Counted from the stretch's first letter, positions 51,489-61,450 are shown. The stretch is 64,000 nucleotides of DNA from Pontiella sulfatireligans (GCF_900890705.1 NZ_CAAHFH010000001.1:2232001-2296000); one strand, 5' to 3'. The notes: generated by a model not told the origin, from the sequence alone. Numbers and translations are program-made.

Positions 51489-52985
51489 TTATTTAAGGTC
51501 ATACTTCAGTCGTCCCGGCCGATTTAAAAGGGATTGAACTCCGGTCTGGTAAAATGTTTCCGCGTTTTTCTGGCGATGGGTTAGCTGACCGGCCATGACA
51601 TTGACATACTGCTTATACACCTTCGGGTTCTTTTTCATCTGGTCTTCATCAGGAATCGGCAGATGCTCCAGCTGGGATTCCAATACCATCCGGGCGGTTC
51701 GGCTGGCCTCATTGTCCGTCTCAACTTTTTCGAACGTGAAAGGGTTCCCCGATGGATTGCAACGCCAAAGCTGCCCCTGAGCATCCAGCGAATAGTCCCG
51801 ATTACGAATCATCCGATGAAACCCAAATGTATAACTGAAGAGCCACTCACGGCTATGTGCACGATCGCCCTCCAGCAACGGAACCAGGCTTTGTCCATCC
51901 AGCACCTGGGACGGCAAGGCCCGATGGTCGGCCAACTCCAACAAGGTAGGATACAGATCCACGCAATCGGTCAAACTTCCGGTCTCGCCATGCCATTTTA
52001 CCCATTTGGATCCCCCGGCCACAATAAACGGGATGTGTGCCCCGATCTCCGACGCGGCGCCTTTCCCGAGCCCATAGGTTGGATTATCCGCCATGAAAAC
52101 GATGACCGTATTTTCGTATTCACCCATCGCTTTGAGCTCGTTCACCAGCCTGCCCACTACCGTATCAAGATATTGTACATTGGACACCATGCCCGGCTCC
52201 GTTTTTGTGACCTCATGGTTGCCCGGCGCTTTCATCTCCGTCCAGGGAAAATGGGTCAGGTGGGAAGAATAATAGATAAAAAACGGCTTTTTGGCATGTT
52301 TGTTCCGTTGTGCAAAATCAAGGGCAGCATCCGCGAGCATTTCCGGGCCGAAATCATCGGGCCCCGTCGATCGCAACTGGCCATTTTTAATCACCATCGG
52401 GTGCCAGGTTGCTGATGGGCTGTGCTGGGGTTTCTCGGTCGGCGAAAATTTGTTTGAGTTCCCCCACGACCACCATGAACCGGAATATTCCCGGGTCCAT
52501 TCCGGATTCAGTCCATCCCCGCCCATCAGTGAACCGTACAGAAAATATTCATCCACACCCCAGTCCGGATCCGCCGGAGAGGTAGGCAGATGCCATTTGC
52601 CTCCGTGAAACGTTGCATATCCGGATTCCTTCATCGCGCGGAAAAGAGTCATTTTTCCCCAGGGCATGGCATCGTACGTTTCGCTTTCTTTGTATGAGTT
52701 GCCGTAGGCACCATTGCGGAACCCATACTGACCACTCATGATGGCCGCACGGCTGCTCACACACACCGGCGTCGCCCAGGCGGACTTGAATTTAATACCG
52801 CCCTCGGCCAATGCATCGATGTTCGGCGTCGATACCATCGTATTCCCATAACAGCCCAGCTCATGCGTACTGCAATCATCTACTAGAAACAGGATAATGT
52901 TCGGTTGCTGGGTGGCCTGCAACCCAACCGGCATAAGGGTGAGCGCCAACGCCGCCAGCACTATTTTATTTTTCATTTTTCTCAT
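51489..52985 (-). CDS. Secreted sulfatase with atypical CVSSR site
   Basis: 498 residues, type I sulfatase fold, signal peptide MRKMKNKIVLAALALTLMPVGLQA. Metal-site Asp36-Asp37 (LVDDCSTHELGCYGN), GKWHLP, a SHLTHFPW segment and FMADNPTYG are present. The formylglycine motif, normally CxPSR or CxASR, reads C75-V-S-S-R. The third position is thus Ser, and DN is followed by Pro, not Gly. Activity and maturation are therefore open questions. AAAGGAAA precedes ATG 52985. It lies downstream of GH38-like paralogue C on the same strand. Confidence 0.88.
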   Translation of the reverse strand: MRKMKNKIVLAALALTLMPVGLQATQQPNIILFLVDDCSTHELGCYGNTMVSTPNIDALAEGGIKFKSAWATPVCVSSRAAIMSGQYGFRNGAYGNSYKESETYDAMPWGKMTLFRAMKESGYATFHGGKWHLPTSPADPDWGVDEYFLYGSLMGGDGLNPEWTREYSGSWWSWGNSNKFSPTEKPQHSPSATWHPMVIKNGQLRSTGPDDFGPEMLADAALDFAQRNKHAKKPFFIYYSSHLTHFPWTEMKAPGNHEVTKTEPGMVSNVQYLDTVVGRLVNELKAMGEYENTVIVFMADNPTYGLGKGAASEIGAHIPFIVAGGSKWVKWHGETGSLTDCVDLYPTLLELADHRALPSQVLDGQSLVPLLEGDRAHSREWLFSYTFGFHRMIRNRDYSLDAQGQLWRCNPSGNPFTFEKVETDNEASRTARMVLESQLEHLPIPDEDQMKKNPKVYKQYVNVMAGQLTHRQKNAETFYQTGVQSLLNRPGRLKYDLK

Positions 52986-53107
52986 CGTGATTTCCTTTGA
53001 CTATTGCGCGAGCTCTCAAGCGATACGAACTAAAAGCTCGGTGCGCGGCCCGATATGTGTATCTCTATCTTCTCTGAAGTTCTTGAATCCTATCTGGTCT
53101 ATGAACC

Positions 53108-56100
53108 TTACAACGCACCGCTGATGGCAATAGTCACGATCTCCCAAGGCTCAAACTCAAGCTTGATTTTTCCGTTTCTACTTTTTAGTTCGCGGACCTT
53201 TTCGTGATTCAATTTGACCTTGCTATATTCGCCTGACTTGAGGTACGGCAGATGGATACTGGCTTTCGTTTTCTTACCACTTCTCTCGTAAAACCGGACA
53301 TATGTGGTATCCCCCTCATAATAAAGGGCGGACAATACGATATTTGGCTTGTTAACGGAGAGAAACGAGAATGCCTGCTGTTGCTCTACCGGCAACGTAT
53401 CAGGCCAGTAGACGATAAACGGCGTATTTACACTTTTTGCAACCGTATATGCATCTCCCTGGAAGGGATCCTCTTTGTGGGTATATATGGAATACTGATA
53501 GTTCTGTTTTCCAACGACATAGGGACGCGCACGGGTTAAGCAGATCGACAGAATGCCGTTCCGATATCTATAGGACGGCGAATTCCTGTGGATAAGCGAC
53601 AGCCCATATTGCCCTTGGTATACATCGGCAAAATCCGTCGTGACCTGCCGTTCTTTTTGGGTCTCGTACAGCCCAAAGGGCTGGTTGATGTATAGCTTGC
53701 CCTTGAAATTTAACGGGAACTGAACAAATAATCCTGTATAGCGGTCTTCGATCTCGCCAAATTTCATCCCGTTCCTGCCAAAATTCATCCCCTCTTTGCC
53801 ATAATCGACGGTCAAATCAAAATCAATCCGTTTCATGTTGTCATAGAGGCGAACCAAACAGTCATACGGGGCGGCCCCAACCTTTGACCGAATACGGATC
53901 GTCGACCGCAACGGGCCCTGTTCCACGACTTCAACCGTTGCCGATTCGTCAGAAGAACGAACCGCGGGGAGACAGGGAGAAAACAGCTCGTTGCCGACCC
54001 GGTTTGAATCAAGCATTTCTTTCCCGAGTGTTTTATCAAAAATACGGCTTATCCCGCCATTCTCAGAATTAATTTCAACCCGGTAGTAATCGTTCTCCAA
54101 ATGAGCTGGGCCCGTTTGCAATGATTTCGCCACCACGGGGGCCGGTTTTTCTGTCGTGGGTTTCAGGTAATAGGTTTTATAGCCGAGGGATGGAATATCC
54201 GCCCAAAACAGCGCCTTAACCCTTTTCACAGAACCATCCGCGTACCGGTCCTCCGAGACGACCTGATACGAGACCTCCTTGCTTCCATCATTTAAGTTAA
54301 AGTGGAAGACCTCCCCCTGACTGAAGCTTTTTTCAAACTCGACATAATTGCCTTTGTCCCAGCCAAGTTGATTGAACACCAGAAGGGGAATCGAACTCTT
54401 ATCCCGCGGCGGGGCGGTCACTTCTCCGGACAACTCGCTGAATGCTTTGCTTGCAATGGTATCGGCGGTCCCCTGGGTCTCTTTGATGAACTCTTTTACC
54501 CGGTTGTACCGATTGACCGGGATCATTGGGCCGGCGTAATTCGGTCCTAAGTCCTCGGTATAATTTTCCATACCGCCAGGCGTTGCAGATGACCTCGGCA
54601 ATATTTCGCGATCATATCCCCAAGCGTGCCCGCCGGCTTTCTCTTCCCCTGGTTTGACGGACACAGGCGGCACCTGATTTGCGTAATTCACAGGACCATA
54701 AAACATGTGATCCTGGGTCCGCAGCAGGGTCTGCCAGGATTCATCCAGCTGTTCCTTTGTTTTCATTAAATCCGTGCTCGGCATTTTGCCTAACACTGCC
54801 GCCATTGCGCTTAATTTCTCTGCTGCCAGGATTTTATTCTCAGTCGTTCGATTCCATTCCGCGTGCTGATTCAGACAGCCCCAGCTGGACCAGATATCGA
54901 TTCGACACGCCCACAAATCATCCACGCCCAGGAAGACCGATTGCTCGGCTTTGGGAGTTAGTTCAAAAAACTCTTTCGCCGTGACCCAAGTCCCTGCAAT
55001 GGGAGCAATCGGGTTGATCAGAGTTAATTCCTTTTCACTTGGGATCTTGACCGGGTAGAGCGGGCAGGTCGCATCCAGCGTATCTCCCAGGAGAATCGTC
55101 TTGTAGCCAAGTTTGTCAGCTTTTGCAATGTTTTCAGGGTGAGCCAAAAATAACGGTTTTCGAATCCCTTCATATTGAGGACACGCTTCAATGTCCGAGC
55201 CATCTAAGCCACGCCACATGATCTTATCCGCTCGGATCCGCTTGATCTCCCCTAACCATCCGGAATGCAAAATCGCCTGTTTATATCCGAAGTTATTTAA
55301 TAGTTGGGGTAGCTGGGGGTGGTAATCGAAATGATCTCGCGGGGTCGCATACGTTTGCACTTTTTTGCCAAGGGTATCTTCAAATACGGGCAACCCATAA
55401 GCAAACTGCCGCACATTACTTTCTTCTGATAGGATCGGAAGAAAGGCGGCGGAATAAATGCCGTGCACGGATTCCAAATAACCATCTTTGATTCCGTCGC
55501 GAAACCGCTTGAATTCATCGGGGTAATATTTGACCAGCAACTGCAAGTCACAGGGGTATACGTTCATGAGCCGTCTTGCGCCCGTACGTTCGCACCAGCC
55601 TAATTGTTTTTCCATCCACTGCATCAGGTGGTCCTGGTACTCGGGTTCCGCGAAACCCAACAAGCCCCCGCCATAATAATCGGGAGTCAGGACGCTCGAG
55701 TGCCAGCCCCGGATCATATAGCGCTTTACGCTGGTCATTTGATCCATGCACTCGGATAAAAGCTTCACACTTGAATTATATGCAGCTTTTCCTTCATCAA
55801 ATTTCCCTTGAACCAACAGGCTCGCGGCCTGCCCGATTCCATGGTCGGCTTTATCAAGCATCCGCATCAACTTTTCGGCGGATAACCTTTCCGAAAACGG
55901 CTCTTCTTGCTGGGCCAGCAATACATAGTCCCTGCTGGAAGCATACGCGTAGAACATTTCGCTCCACCTCCGCATCGGCGCTTGTACCGGCTGGTCAAAA
56001 AATTCCATGCCTAAAAGAGATCTGAATGTATTGACAATGAGATGCCCAATGTTCGTTTTGTACTGAGCGTACTCCTTCGCGTTTCGGACATGAGCATCCA

Positions 56101-56845
56101 AATCACTGAAAATGTCAGTGGCGGCCAGGCCCACCCTCCCGTTTGCACTCACAAACAGGTCGGGGTCCCCTCCCAAACCCACCTGGGTCAGGACCGTACT
56201 CTGGCCCGGGTCAAATCTCACGTGCGGCAGCCACGTCCGATGCGGATAAACACTGCTCCCTTCGGGAAGACCTAATATTCTCGCAGACGGATGATCGGTC
56301 AGCAAGGAAGACGCCGGCGTTTGATCCGCGATCCCTTTAAATGCAATCCCCTGTTTGCTCAAGAACCGGGCGGCCTGGGTCGGGGACTCAAATGTGGGCT
56401 GAACGAGCAATAACGAACCGTTGTTGTCTACATAATTTAAAAGGTCATTGATATATTCGTTCTTAATGGTGTGAGGATACGGAACAATAACCAAATCATA
56501 CGATGAGATGATTTGCTCGGTTAGCATCGGAGTGGTCGCGGCACCTGCATCATCTGATTGCAAATCAGCACCGGCTTTAATATATTTCAACGGGTCAGTT
56601 TCCCCCTGACCTGCATAAACTTTATCCACCTCAACATTCACTTCAGAACGGATCAACGGGTCATATAAAAACCAGGGCAAATAGCCCCAGGCCGGATAGG
56701 CACTGTCATAAAAGATCAAGACCTTCTTCGCCTTTTCGGAGGACAACTCCGAGCCCGCTTGATCAGCTGCTGCCGCACTATTACAGCAAAACAAACCTAA
56801 ATTAAATGCGATACCTAGAAGTGCTGCCAGACTCAATTTCTTCAT
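53108..56845 (-). CDS. Large secreted GH38-like protein, paralogue C
   Basis: 1,245 residues, same length as A and nearly identical except for scattered changes and a block around residues 790-990 where A resembles B. Signal peptide MKKLSLAALLGIAFNLGLFCC...AAA. ThuA-like domain, GH38-like Asp (PRDHFDYHPQLPQ) and C-terminal beta-sandwich as in A. ATG 56845 follows AAGGGTAAAGATT; the 31-residue upstream extension has no ribosome site. The downstream ~80 nt are also shared with A. Confidence 0.72.
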   Translation of the reverse strand: MKKLSLAALLGIAFNLGLFCCNSAAAADQAGSELSSEKAKKVLIFYDSAYPAWGYLPWFLYDPLIRSEVNVEVDKVYAGQGETDPLKYIKAGADLQSDDAGAATTPMLTEQIISSYDLVIVPYPHTIKNEYINDLLNYVDNNGSLLLVQPTFESPTQAARFLSKQGIAFKGIADQTPASSLLTDHPSARILGLPEGSSVYPHRTWLPHVRFDPGQSTVLTQVGLGGDPDLFVSANGRVGLAATDIFSDLDAHVRNAKEYAQYKTNIGHLIVNTFRSLLGMEFFDQPVQAPMRRWSEMFYAYASSRDYVLLAQQEEPFSERLSAEKLMRMLDKADHGIGQAASLLVQGKFDEGKAAYNSSVKLLSECMDQMTSVKRYMIRGWHSSVLTPDYYGGGLLGFAEPEYQDHLMQWMEKQLGWCERTGARRLMNVYPCDLQLLVKYYPDEFKRFRDGIKDGYLESVHGIYSAAFLPILSEESNVRQFAYGLPVFEDTLGKKVQTYATPRDHFDYHPQLPQLLNNFGYKQAILHSGWLGEIKRIRADKIMWRGLDGSDIEACPQYEGIRKPLFLAHPENIAKADKLGYKTILLGDTLDATCPLYPVKIPSEKELTLINPIAPIAGTWVTAKEFFELTPKAEQSVFLGVDDLWACRIDIWSSWGCLNQHAEWNRTTENKILAAEKLSAMAAVLGKMPSTDLMKTKEQLDESWQTLLRTQDHMFYGPVNYANQVPPVSVKPGEEKAGGHAWGYDREILPRSSATPGGMENYTEDLGPNYAGPMIPVNRYNRVKEFIKETQGTADTIASKAFSELSGEVTAPPRDKSSIPLLVFNQLGWDKGNYVEFEKSFSQGEVFHFNLNDGSKEVSYQVVSEDRYADGSVKRVKALFWADIPSLGYKTYYLKPTTEKPAPVVAKSLQTGPAHLENDYYRVEINSENGGISRIFDKTLGKEMLDSNRVGNELFSPCLPAVRSSDESATVEVVEQGPLRSTIRIRSKVGAAPYDCLVRLYDNMKRIDFDLTVDYGKEGMNFGRNGMKFGEIEDRYTGLFVQFPLNFKGKLYINQPFGLYETQKERQVTTDFADVYQGQYGLSLIHRNSPSYRYRNGILSICLTRARPYVVGKQNYQYSIYTHKEDPFQGDAYTVAKSVNTPFIVYWPDTLPVEQQQAFSFLSVNKPNIVLSALYYEGDTTYVRFYERSGKKTKASIHLPYLKSGEYSKVKLNHEKVRELKSRNGKIKLEFEPWEIVTIAISGAL

Positions 56846-57021
56846 AATCTTTACCCTTGTTATTTTTCTCGAAAACCAACTCAGTGAAAATCGCTGATTG
56901 ATCTTCAAATGTGTCTTATCGCGCCCCTCAAGGATCACGTCTTTCGAAACCCTGATTCCGGCCAGCGCGAGGCCAATGTCGGATAGCAGTCCATCATATT
57001 TGATTCATAGCCCTTGCGCAC

Positions 57022-57120
57022 TCAGGCCCCCGCCACAATAGGAGTCACAAGAGAGAGACAACACACAGCTAATAGAATCAGCCCGAGACACCTGAATATT
57101 ACTGTATTCAGCAAATTCAA
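57022..57120 (-). pseudogene. Orphan signal-peptide ORF
   Basis: 32 residues from TTG 57120 behind a perfect AAGGAG: MNLLNTVIFRCLGLILLAVC followed by a hydrophobic stretch and PIVAGA, then TGA. It is a complete-looking secretion signal with nothing attached, most likely the head of a truncated secreted-protein gene. Confidence 0.5.
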
Positions 57121-57187
57121 ACTCCTTAAAATGATCTCAGCTTAAAGAGGGAGAACGTAACAATAAAATTGAGCCGCAAATAGCAAC

Positions 57188-57240
57188 GTTATGTTGAATC
57201 AAGATGTGAATTTGTTGAAGGAAAGCGGCGTACGGCGGGA
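57188..57240 (+). pseudogene. AraC-type HTH remnant, copy 3
   Basis: TTGAATCAAGATGTGAATTTG and the following GTTGAAGG match copy 1. The similarity stops after about 45 nt. It is the smallest of the three remnants. Confidence 0.5.
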
Positions 57241-57306
57241 TGCCCCCGGCTCGACCTTGCGACACCCAGAGTCAGCCCCAAGAACGGGGCGACACAGCTC
57301 TTGCGG

Positions 57307-58242
57307 TTAAAAAGGTTTCGCCCCAATCAAATGGATATAATCCATATTTTTACCCTTCTCCTTATTTAATTGAATAAGCGGAGCTAACTCGTCAAACAGC
57401 ACGCGGTTGACGATCTTATGATCGGGAGTAACCTCCAGCAGCTGCACCTTCTGCTGTTCGGGATCGGTTGTATGATAATCCGCATTACACAAGATAAAAT
57501 GGCCATTCTCCAGCTGTTGCGCCCCCCCGGCAAAACAGATCTCAATGTCAGGATGAGTCTGTTTAGAAAACTCCCACACGGCGTTGCCGTCTGCATCGAT
57601 TTCAAGCCACCGGCCATCAAACCCGGTTGAAACCAGCAGGTTTCCATCGTCCAGTTCAAGAACTTCGAAACTGTGCAACATGCCTTGACCCTGCGGCTTT
57701 CCATACCGTTTTAAGTCAATCTCCCGGTGGAGTTTGCCGGCGGCATCCACTTCGATTATTTTGTCAGGAAGCATGGCAACCAGATAGTTCCCACGTCTGT
57801 TTTTACGGCCCAGTCGATAGCGCCAATGAATTTTTTCGGATGTAGAAGGCAGGAGCACCTCGACAACAATGTCGTTGTCCTTGTTCACCTCCACCAGCCG
57901 ATTATTACCGGAATCAATCATTAAGACATTGCCATTCTCCAAGGGCTGGCAGGCGTCGATCTCCACGCCTCTCTTCTTTTCCAAAACATATTCCCACACA
58001 ATCTTTTTTTGAGGCGTGACCTCATGAACACCACACCGTGTCGAAAACAGAACATGTCCTGATTCCAGCGGCCAGGCATCGTATAACCCGCCTGCGTTTG
58101 CCTGGTAAACCCAGCTCACCGTTTTGTCCGGTTCCAGAACAAATACTTTATTTCCGCCGGCGACCAACAACCGCGGCAGTTGTGCAAAAGCGGCTGTTAC
58201 GGAACAGATTAGAATGACTGACAGCGCGGCTGTTTTTCTCAT
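57307..58242 (-). CDS. Secreted PQQ-like/arylsulfotransferase-like beta-propeller
   Basis: 311 residues, signal peptide (MRKTAALSVILICSVTAAFAQ), then repeated blades with the G(N/H)(V/L)L and W-E-(Y/F) pattern (LESGHVLFSTRCGVHEVTP, LENGNVLMIDSGNNRLVEV, LDDGNLLVSTGFDGRWLEI, LENGHFILCNADYHTTD). No catalytic residues are evident. Lies 35 nt after the HzsA/FGE fusion on the same strand, suggesting an operon. AGAGG precedes ATG. Confidence 0.8.
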   Translation of the reverse strand: MRKTAALSVILICSVTAAFAQLPRLLVAGGNKVFVLEPDKTVSWVYQANAGGLYDAWPLESGHVLFSTRCGVHEVTPQKKIVWEYVLEKKRGVEIDACQPLENGNVLMIDSGNNRLVEVNKDNDIVVEVLLPSTSEKIHWRYRLGRKNRRGNYLVAMLPDKIIEVDAAGKLHREIDLKRYGKPQGQGMLHSFEVLELDDGNLLVSTGFDGRWLEIDADGNAVWEFSKQTHPDIEICFAGGAQQLENGHFILCNADYHTTDPEQQKVQLLEVTPDHKIVNRVLFDELAPLIQLNKEKGKNMDYIHLIGAKPF

Positions 58243-58277
58243 AGTGCCTCTTTCTGGCCCGTCAGAGCCGGGTTGGG

Positions 58278-61200
58278 TTATTGCCGTTCGGTGACAATGA
58301 TCCGAAAGCCGACGTTATACACGTTTTGCCATGCAGGATAGCCATGCGAAACGGAAACTGAACAGCGCTCGGGGCGGTCCAGGTACGAGCCGCCTTTGAC
58401 CGTTTTTTCATTACGTCCATAATCAGAAAGCGTCCATTCCGCAGCATTTCCGTGCATATCGTACAATCCGAATCGGTTGGGAGCGTAACTGCCGATGGGG
58501 GCGGTCACGCAGGCTCCGTCATCAAATGTTCTATCCGCGAAGTCAACACCTTCTGAAATGACCAAATCCACATCCCCCGCCACCTGAAAATGTCCGGTCG
58601 CAGAGTCTCCTTTATATCCATACGAGGCAAACGTGTTATCCGCCATATTCTCGTATACAGAGAAATCGTCTCCCGGGTAATAGAACTCGCCGCGGCCCCC
58701 CGCCAAGCAGGCCTGCTCCCATTGCGCGGCGGTTGGCAGGCTTACATTCGTCCCGGTCTGTTCGGACAGCCACGCACAAAACGCCATGGCCCGGTTCCAC
58801 GAAACCCGCACTGCCGGTTGCTCATCCTCGTCCAGCGGCAACCCCTTTCCACTGCCATCACTCTCTTCATCATGGCGCTTGCCAAAATAGCGGCTGCTGT
58901 GGTTCGGGTCGAACTGCCGAAACTGGGCGTTGCTGATCTCACAAGAGCCCATCCAATATCCGGCGCCAAAATTCACCAGATCAATGCGTTCCCCATTGCC
59001 CAGGTCGAGCGATTTACTGGTTGGCTTCGGCAGGTCCTTCAGCGGCTTTCTTTCGAGCGATTTTGTTTCTTCATAACGAAACGTAACCGGGGTTTCATCG
59101 TAGGGATCCACTTCCGGAATGATGTCCGGGATCACCGCCGGCCCGCCATACAGAGCGGCCAGCTCCCATCTGCGGTTCGTGTCATCTTCCGGAACCGGCT
59201 CATTATACACATCGTACCAAGTGCCGTGACAGGGGCCATTCATGTCAATCCAGGTCGTGATCCGACTCCAGGATTCCGGATCGAGTTCAATGCCCTTGTG
59301 TCCTTCCTTCAACAGCTGAACCAGTTCGCTGGTGTTGGCGTGATATTCACCGGGCTCCAGCAACGAAACATCATCACCCACATTAACCCGCCGAATGTAG
59401 GGTAGCAGCGCTTCATAGGCAGGGGTGTACAACACCTTGTTGTCATATTTGGCTTTCAGGTCCGGATGCAAGCGCAAGAAATCCCACGTGCCCGGCACGC
59501 GCCCGGTATACTCGGGAAAATACTTTTCCCCGCGCAGATCCAGTGGCTGCTCGTCGTTGTGGCAGCTGACGCAGTAGCGATTGAGGACGGGCTGCACCTC
59601 GCGTTCGAAATCAAACCCGCGGGCGGGGCCATACCATTCGGCCAGCGGTTCGGGTTCTTTGAGCAGGGCAATTGACCGCTTGGACAGCGGCGCCGTCTCC
59701 GGCGACTCGTGGCACCCAACACACGACATGGTTTCGCCAGGCATGGCGGTCACCCACGAACGCATGAGCTGAACCGCGCGTCCGTTTTCATCCAACGGCT
59801 GAAAGGCCACCGGCGTATTAGCCGGAATCTTAAACATGGCGGATCCGTCTGACTCCACTGGCGCAGTCCCGAGGATGCGCATGGCTTCCCAGGGCCCCGA
59901 CAGCCCGATCTTATCGGTCCCGGCCAAACGCGAATAGCCGAAGTCATAGGCGATGACGCGCAGATTTTTGACGGTTCCGCGGGGCACCTCCTTTAATCCC
60001 GGCCCCATGTACACATCCTGGATATAAACGGTGGCACCATCCTTATCCAGGTTGACCCGTTGGGGGACGGCCGGTGGTACTTTTCGTGGTTGAACGGGAA
60101 TGGGCTCCAGGAATGCAACGCCCTCCTCTTCGTGCAAGAGCAAGATGTTGTTGTCTGCATCGGCCAGATAGATGCCAATCTTCTTGTTTGCAGGCGTTTC
60201 CCATGCAGAGGTGAGATAGTGTCGACTCGTAATGTAGGACGGCGTCATAAATTCCGGCCAGCTCGAGTGTGTCCAGCCATCCCGGACGGCCGGTTCTAAG
60301 GGCTCCCACGGCCCGTGGATCTGCGTGGTGCCGGCGTGGGCATTGTCCGTGTCACTTAAGTTCAGCAAAGCAAGCTTGCCGGATCGCCAGCTTTGGTGGT
60401 ATCCGGCCACAATGCCCAAAAACGTTCCCGGTTGCCCGGGCAATTCTTGGGGATAGTAAAAGCCACTTGGAAACCACCGGTTGCTGCCGTAGATGGATTT
60501 CTGACCGGTTCCATCGGGGTTCATCGTCATGATGGTCCTCATGTATATCCGGTTGATGCCCGTATAATCCCACCGGCTGAACATGACTTGCCCGTCATTG
60601 CGAACAAACGGATGCAGGTCGTGATCCTGATCGTAACACAAACGGCGCATTCCGCTGCCATCGGCATTCATCCTGTACAGGTTCGCCACATACCTCTTGG
60701 GGTCCTTGCGGGCTCGCCAGCCATGCCAGCACGGCACACCCTGCTTGGGTGCATCGCTGGCAAAGACGATCCCCCCATCCGGCAGGTAACACGCATCAAA
60801 GCTGCTCACATCCTCCGGGGTCTGGGAGACCTGCCGCAGCCCCGAACCATCGATGTTCATTTCAAAAATCTTCCAGTTGGTGCTGTTGGACTCGGTGAAC
60901 AGGAATTTGTCCGCCTGCCAGTGCAGGTCGATCTGGCCGACGAAGTAGTTTCCGTCAGGCTTGTAAAGCGTTTTATAGCTCCCCGTTGCCGGATCGTAGA
61001 TGCCAATTTCATTCTGATAGGAATCGCGCGACAGTGACGAGTGGGCGACGTGGTTTACCGGAAAGCCCAGGTGATCCAGAACGTCTTTGTCCTTTTTTTT
61101 GCTCCACGTTGGCCACGCTCGTTTGACGCACAGGATGCGTATGCCCTCCAGCTCTTGACCGGACTGAAACAGATCGGATGCGTTGGTATCCGCCGAAACC

Positions 61201-61292
61201 GTAGTGGACGTCTGCTTGCTGTCGGCAAAGGCGGCCATACTACACAAGGATATGGTTAGAAATCCAGAAAGTAGAAATTTCAACATCGTCAT
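58278..61292 (-). CDS. HzsA-like / cytochrome c / FGE-domain fusion protein
   Basis: 1,004 residues with a signal peptide. Residues ~50-500 are HzsA-like with propeller blades (MNIDGSGLRQVSQTPEDVSSFDACYLPDGGIVF, MNADGSGMRRLCYDQDHDLHPFVRNDGQVMFSRWDYT). Two CxxCH haem sites follow (CVGCH near 523, CVSCH near 574). The C-terminal ~230 residues are a formylglycine-generating/SUMF1 domain (GYWMGSCEISNAQFRQFDP, VSWNRAMAFCAWLSEQTG, PTAAQWEQACLAGG, GLYDMHGNAAEWTLSDYG, GYPAWQNVYNVGFR). The FGE domain probably binds or recognises and need not be catalytic. Extracytoplasmic redox role inferred. Confidence 0.85.
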   Translation of the reverse strand: MTMLKFLLSGFLTISLCSMAAFADSKQTSTTVSADTNASDLFQSGQELEGIRILCVKRAWPTWSKKKDKDVLDHLGFPVNHVAHSSLSRDSYQNEIGIYDPATGSYKTLYKPDGNYFVGQIDLHWQADKFLFTESNSTNWKIFEMNIDGSGLRQVSQTPEDVSSFDACYLPDGGIVFASDAPKQGVPCWHGWRARKDPKRYVANLYRMNADGSGMRRLCYDQDHDLHPFVRNDGQVMFSRWDYTGINRIYMRTIMTMNPDGTGQKSIYGSNRWFPSGFYYPQELPGQPGTFLGIVAGYHQSWRSGKLALLNLSDTDNAHAGTTQIHGPWEPLEPAVRDGWTHSSWPEFMTPSYITSRHYLTSAWETPANKKIGIYLADADNNILLLHEEEGVAFLEPIPVQPRKVPPAVPQRVNLDKDGATVYIQDVYMGPGLKEVPRGTVKNLRVIAYDFGYSRLAGTDKIGLSGPWEAMRILGTAPVESDGSAMFKIPANTPVAFQPLDENGRAVQLMRSWVTAMPGETMSCVGCHESPETAPLSKRSIALLKEPEPLAEWYGPARGFDFEREVQPVLNRYCVSCHNDEQPLDLRGEKYFPEYTGRVPGTWDFLRLHPDLKAKYDNKVLYTPAYEALLPYIRRVNVGDDVSLLEPGEYHANTSELVQLLKEGHKGIELDPESWSRITTWIDMNGPCHGTWYDVYNEPVPEDDTNRRWELAALYGGPAVIPDIIPEVDPYDETPVTFRYEETKSLERKPLKDLPKPTSKSLDLGNGERIDLVNFGAGYWMGSCEISNAQFRQFDPNHSSRYFGKRHDEESDGSGKGLPLDEDEQPAVRVSWNRAMAFCAWLSEQTGTNVSLPTAAQWEQACLAGGRGEFYYPGDDFSVYENMADNTFASYGYKGDSATGHFQVAGDVDLVISEGVDFADRTFDDGACVTAPIGSYAPNRFGLYDMHGNAAEWTLSDYGRNEKTVKGGSYLDRPERCSVSVSHGYPAWQNVYNVGFRIIVTERQ

Positions 61293-61450
61293 ATTTAATC
61301 CATTTTAAGATATGTACCTTAGCACGGCTCGACAGCCATCGCTGGCCGCCTTCCGCTTTCATTATCCCAGCTCTCTCACCCACCGATTCGTTTTAAGAAC
61401 TGCTCCTTCGTTAACTATTTCAGCACTCTCTGACGTATTGAATTTAAATG

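Larger units (their letters stand above)
56846..57306. other. Intergenic stretch with gene remnants
   Basis: Upstream of paralogue C. It contains a signal-peptide remnant (57022-57120) and a third AraC-like remnant (57188-57240). A short GCCCC/GGGGC hairpin near 57276-57293 could end the propeller gene. Otherwise nothing recognisable. Confidence 0.55.
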
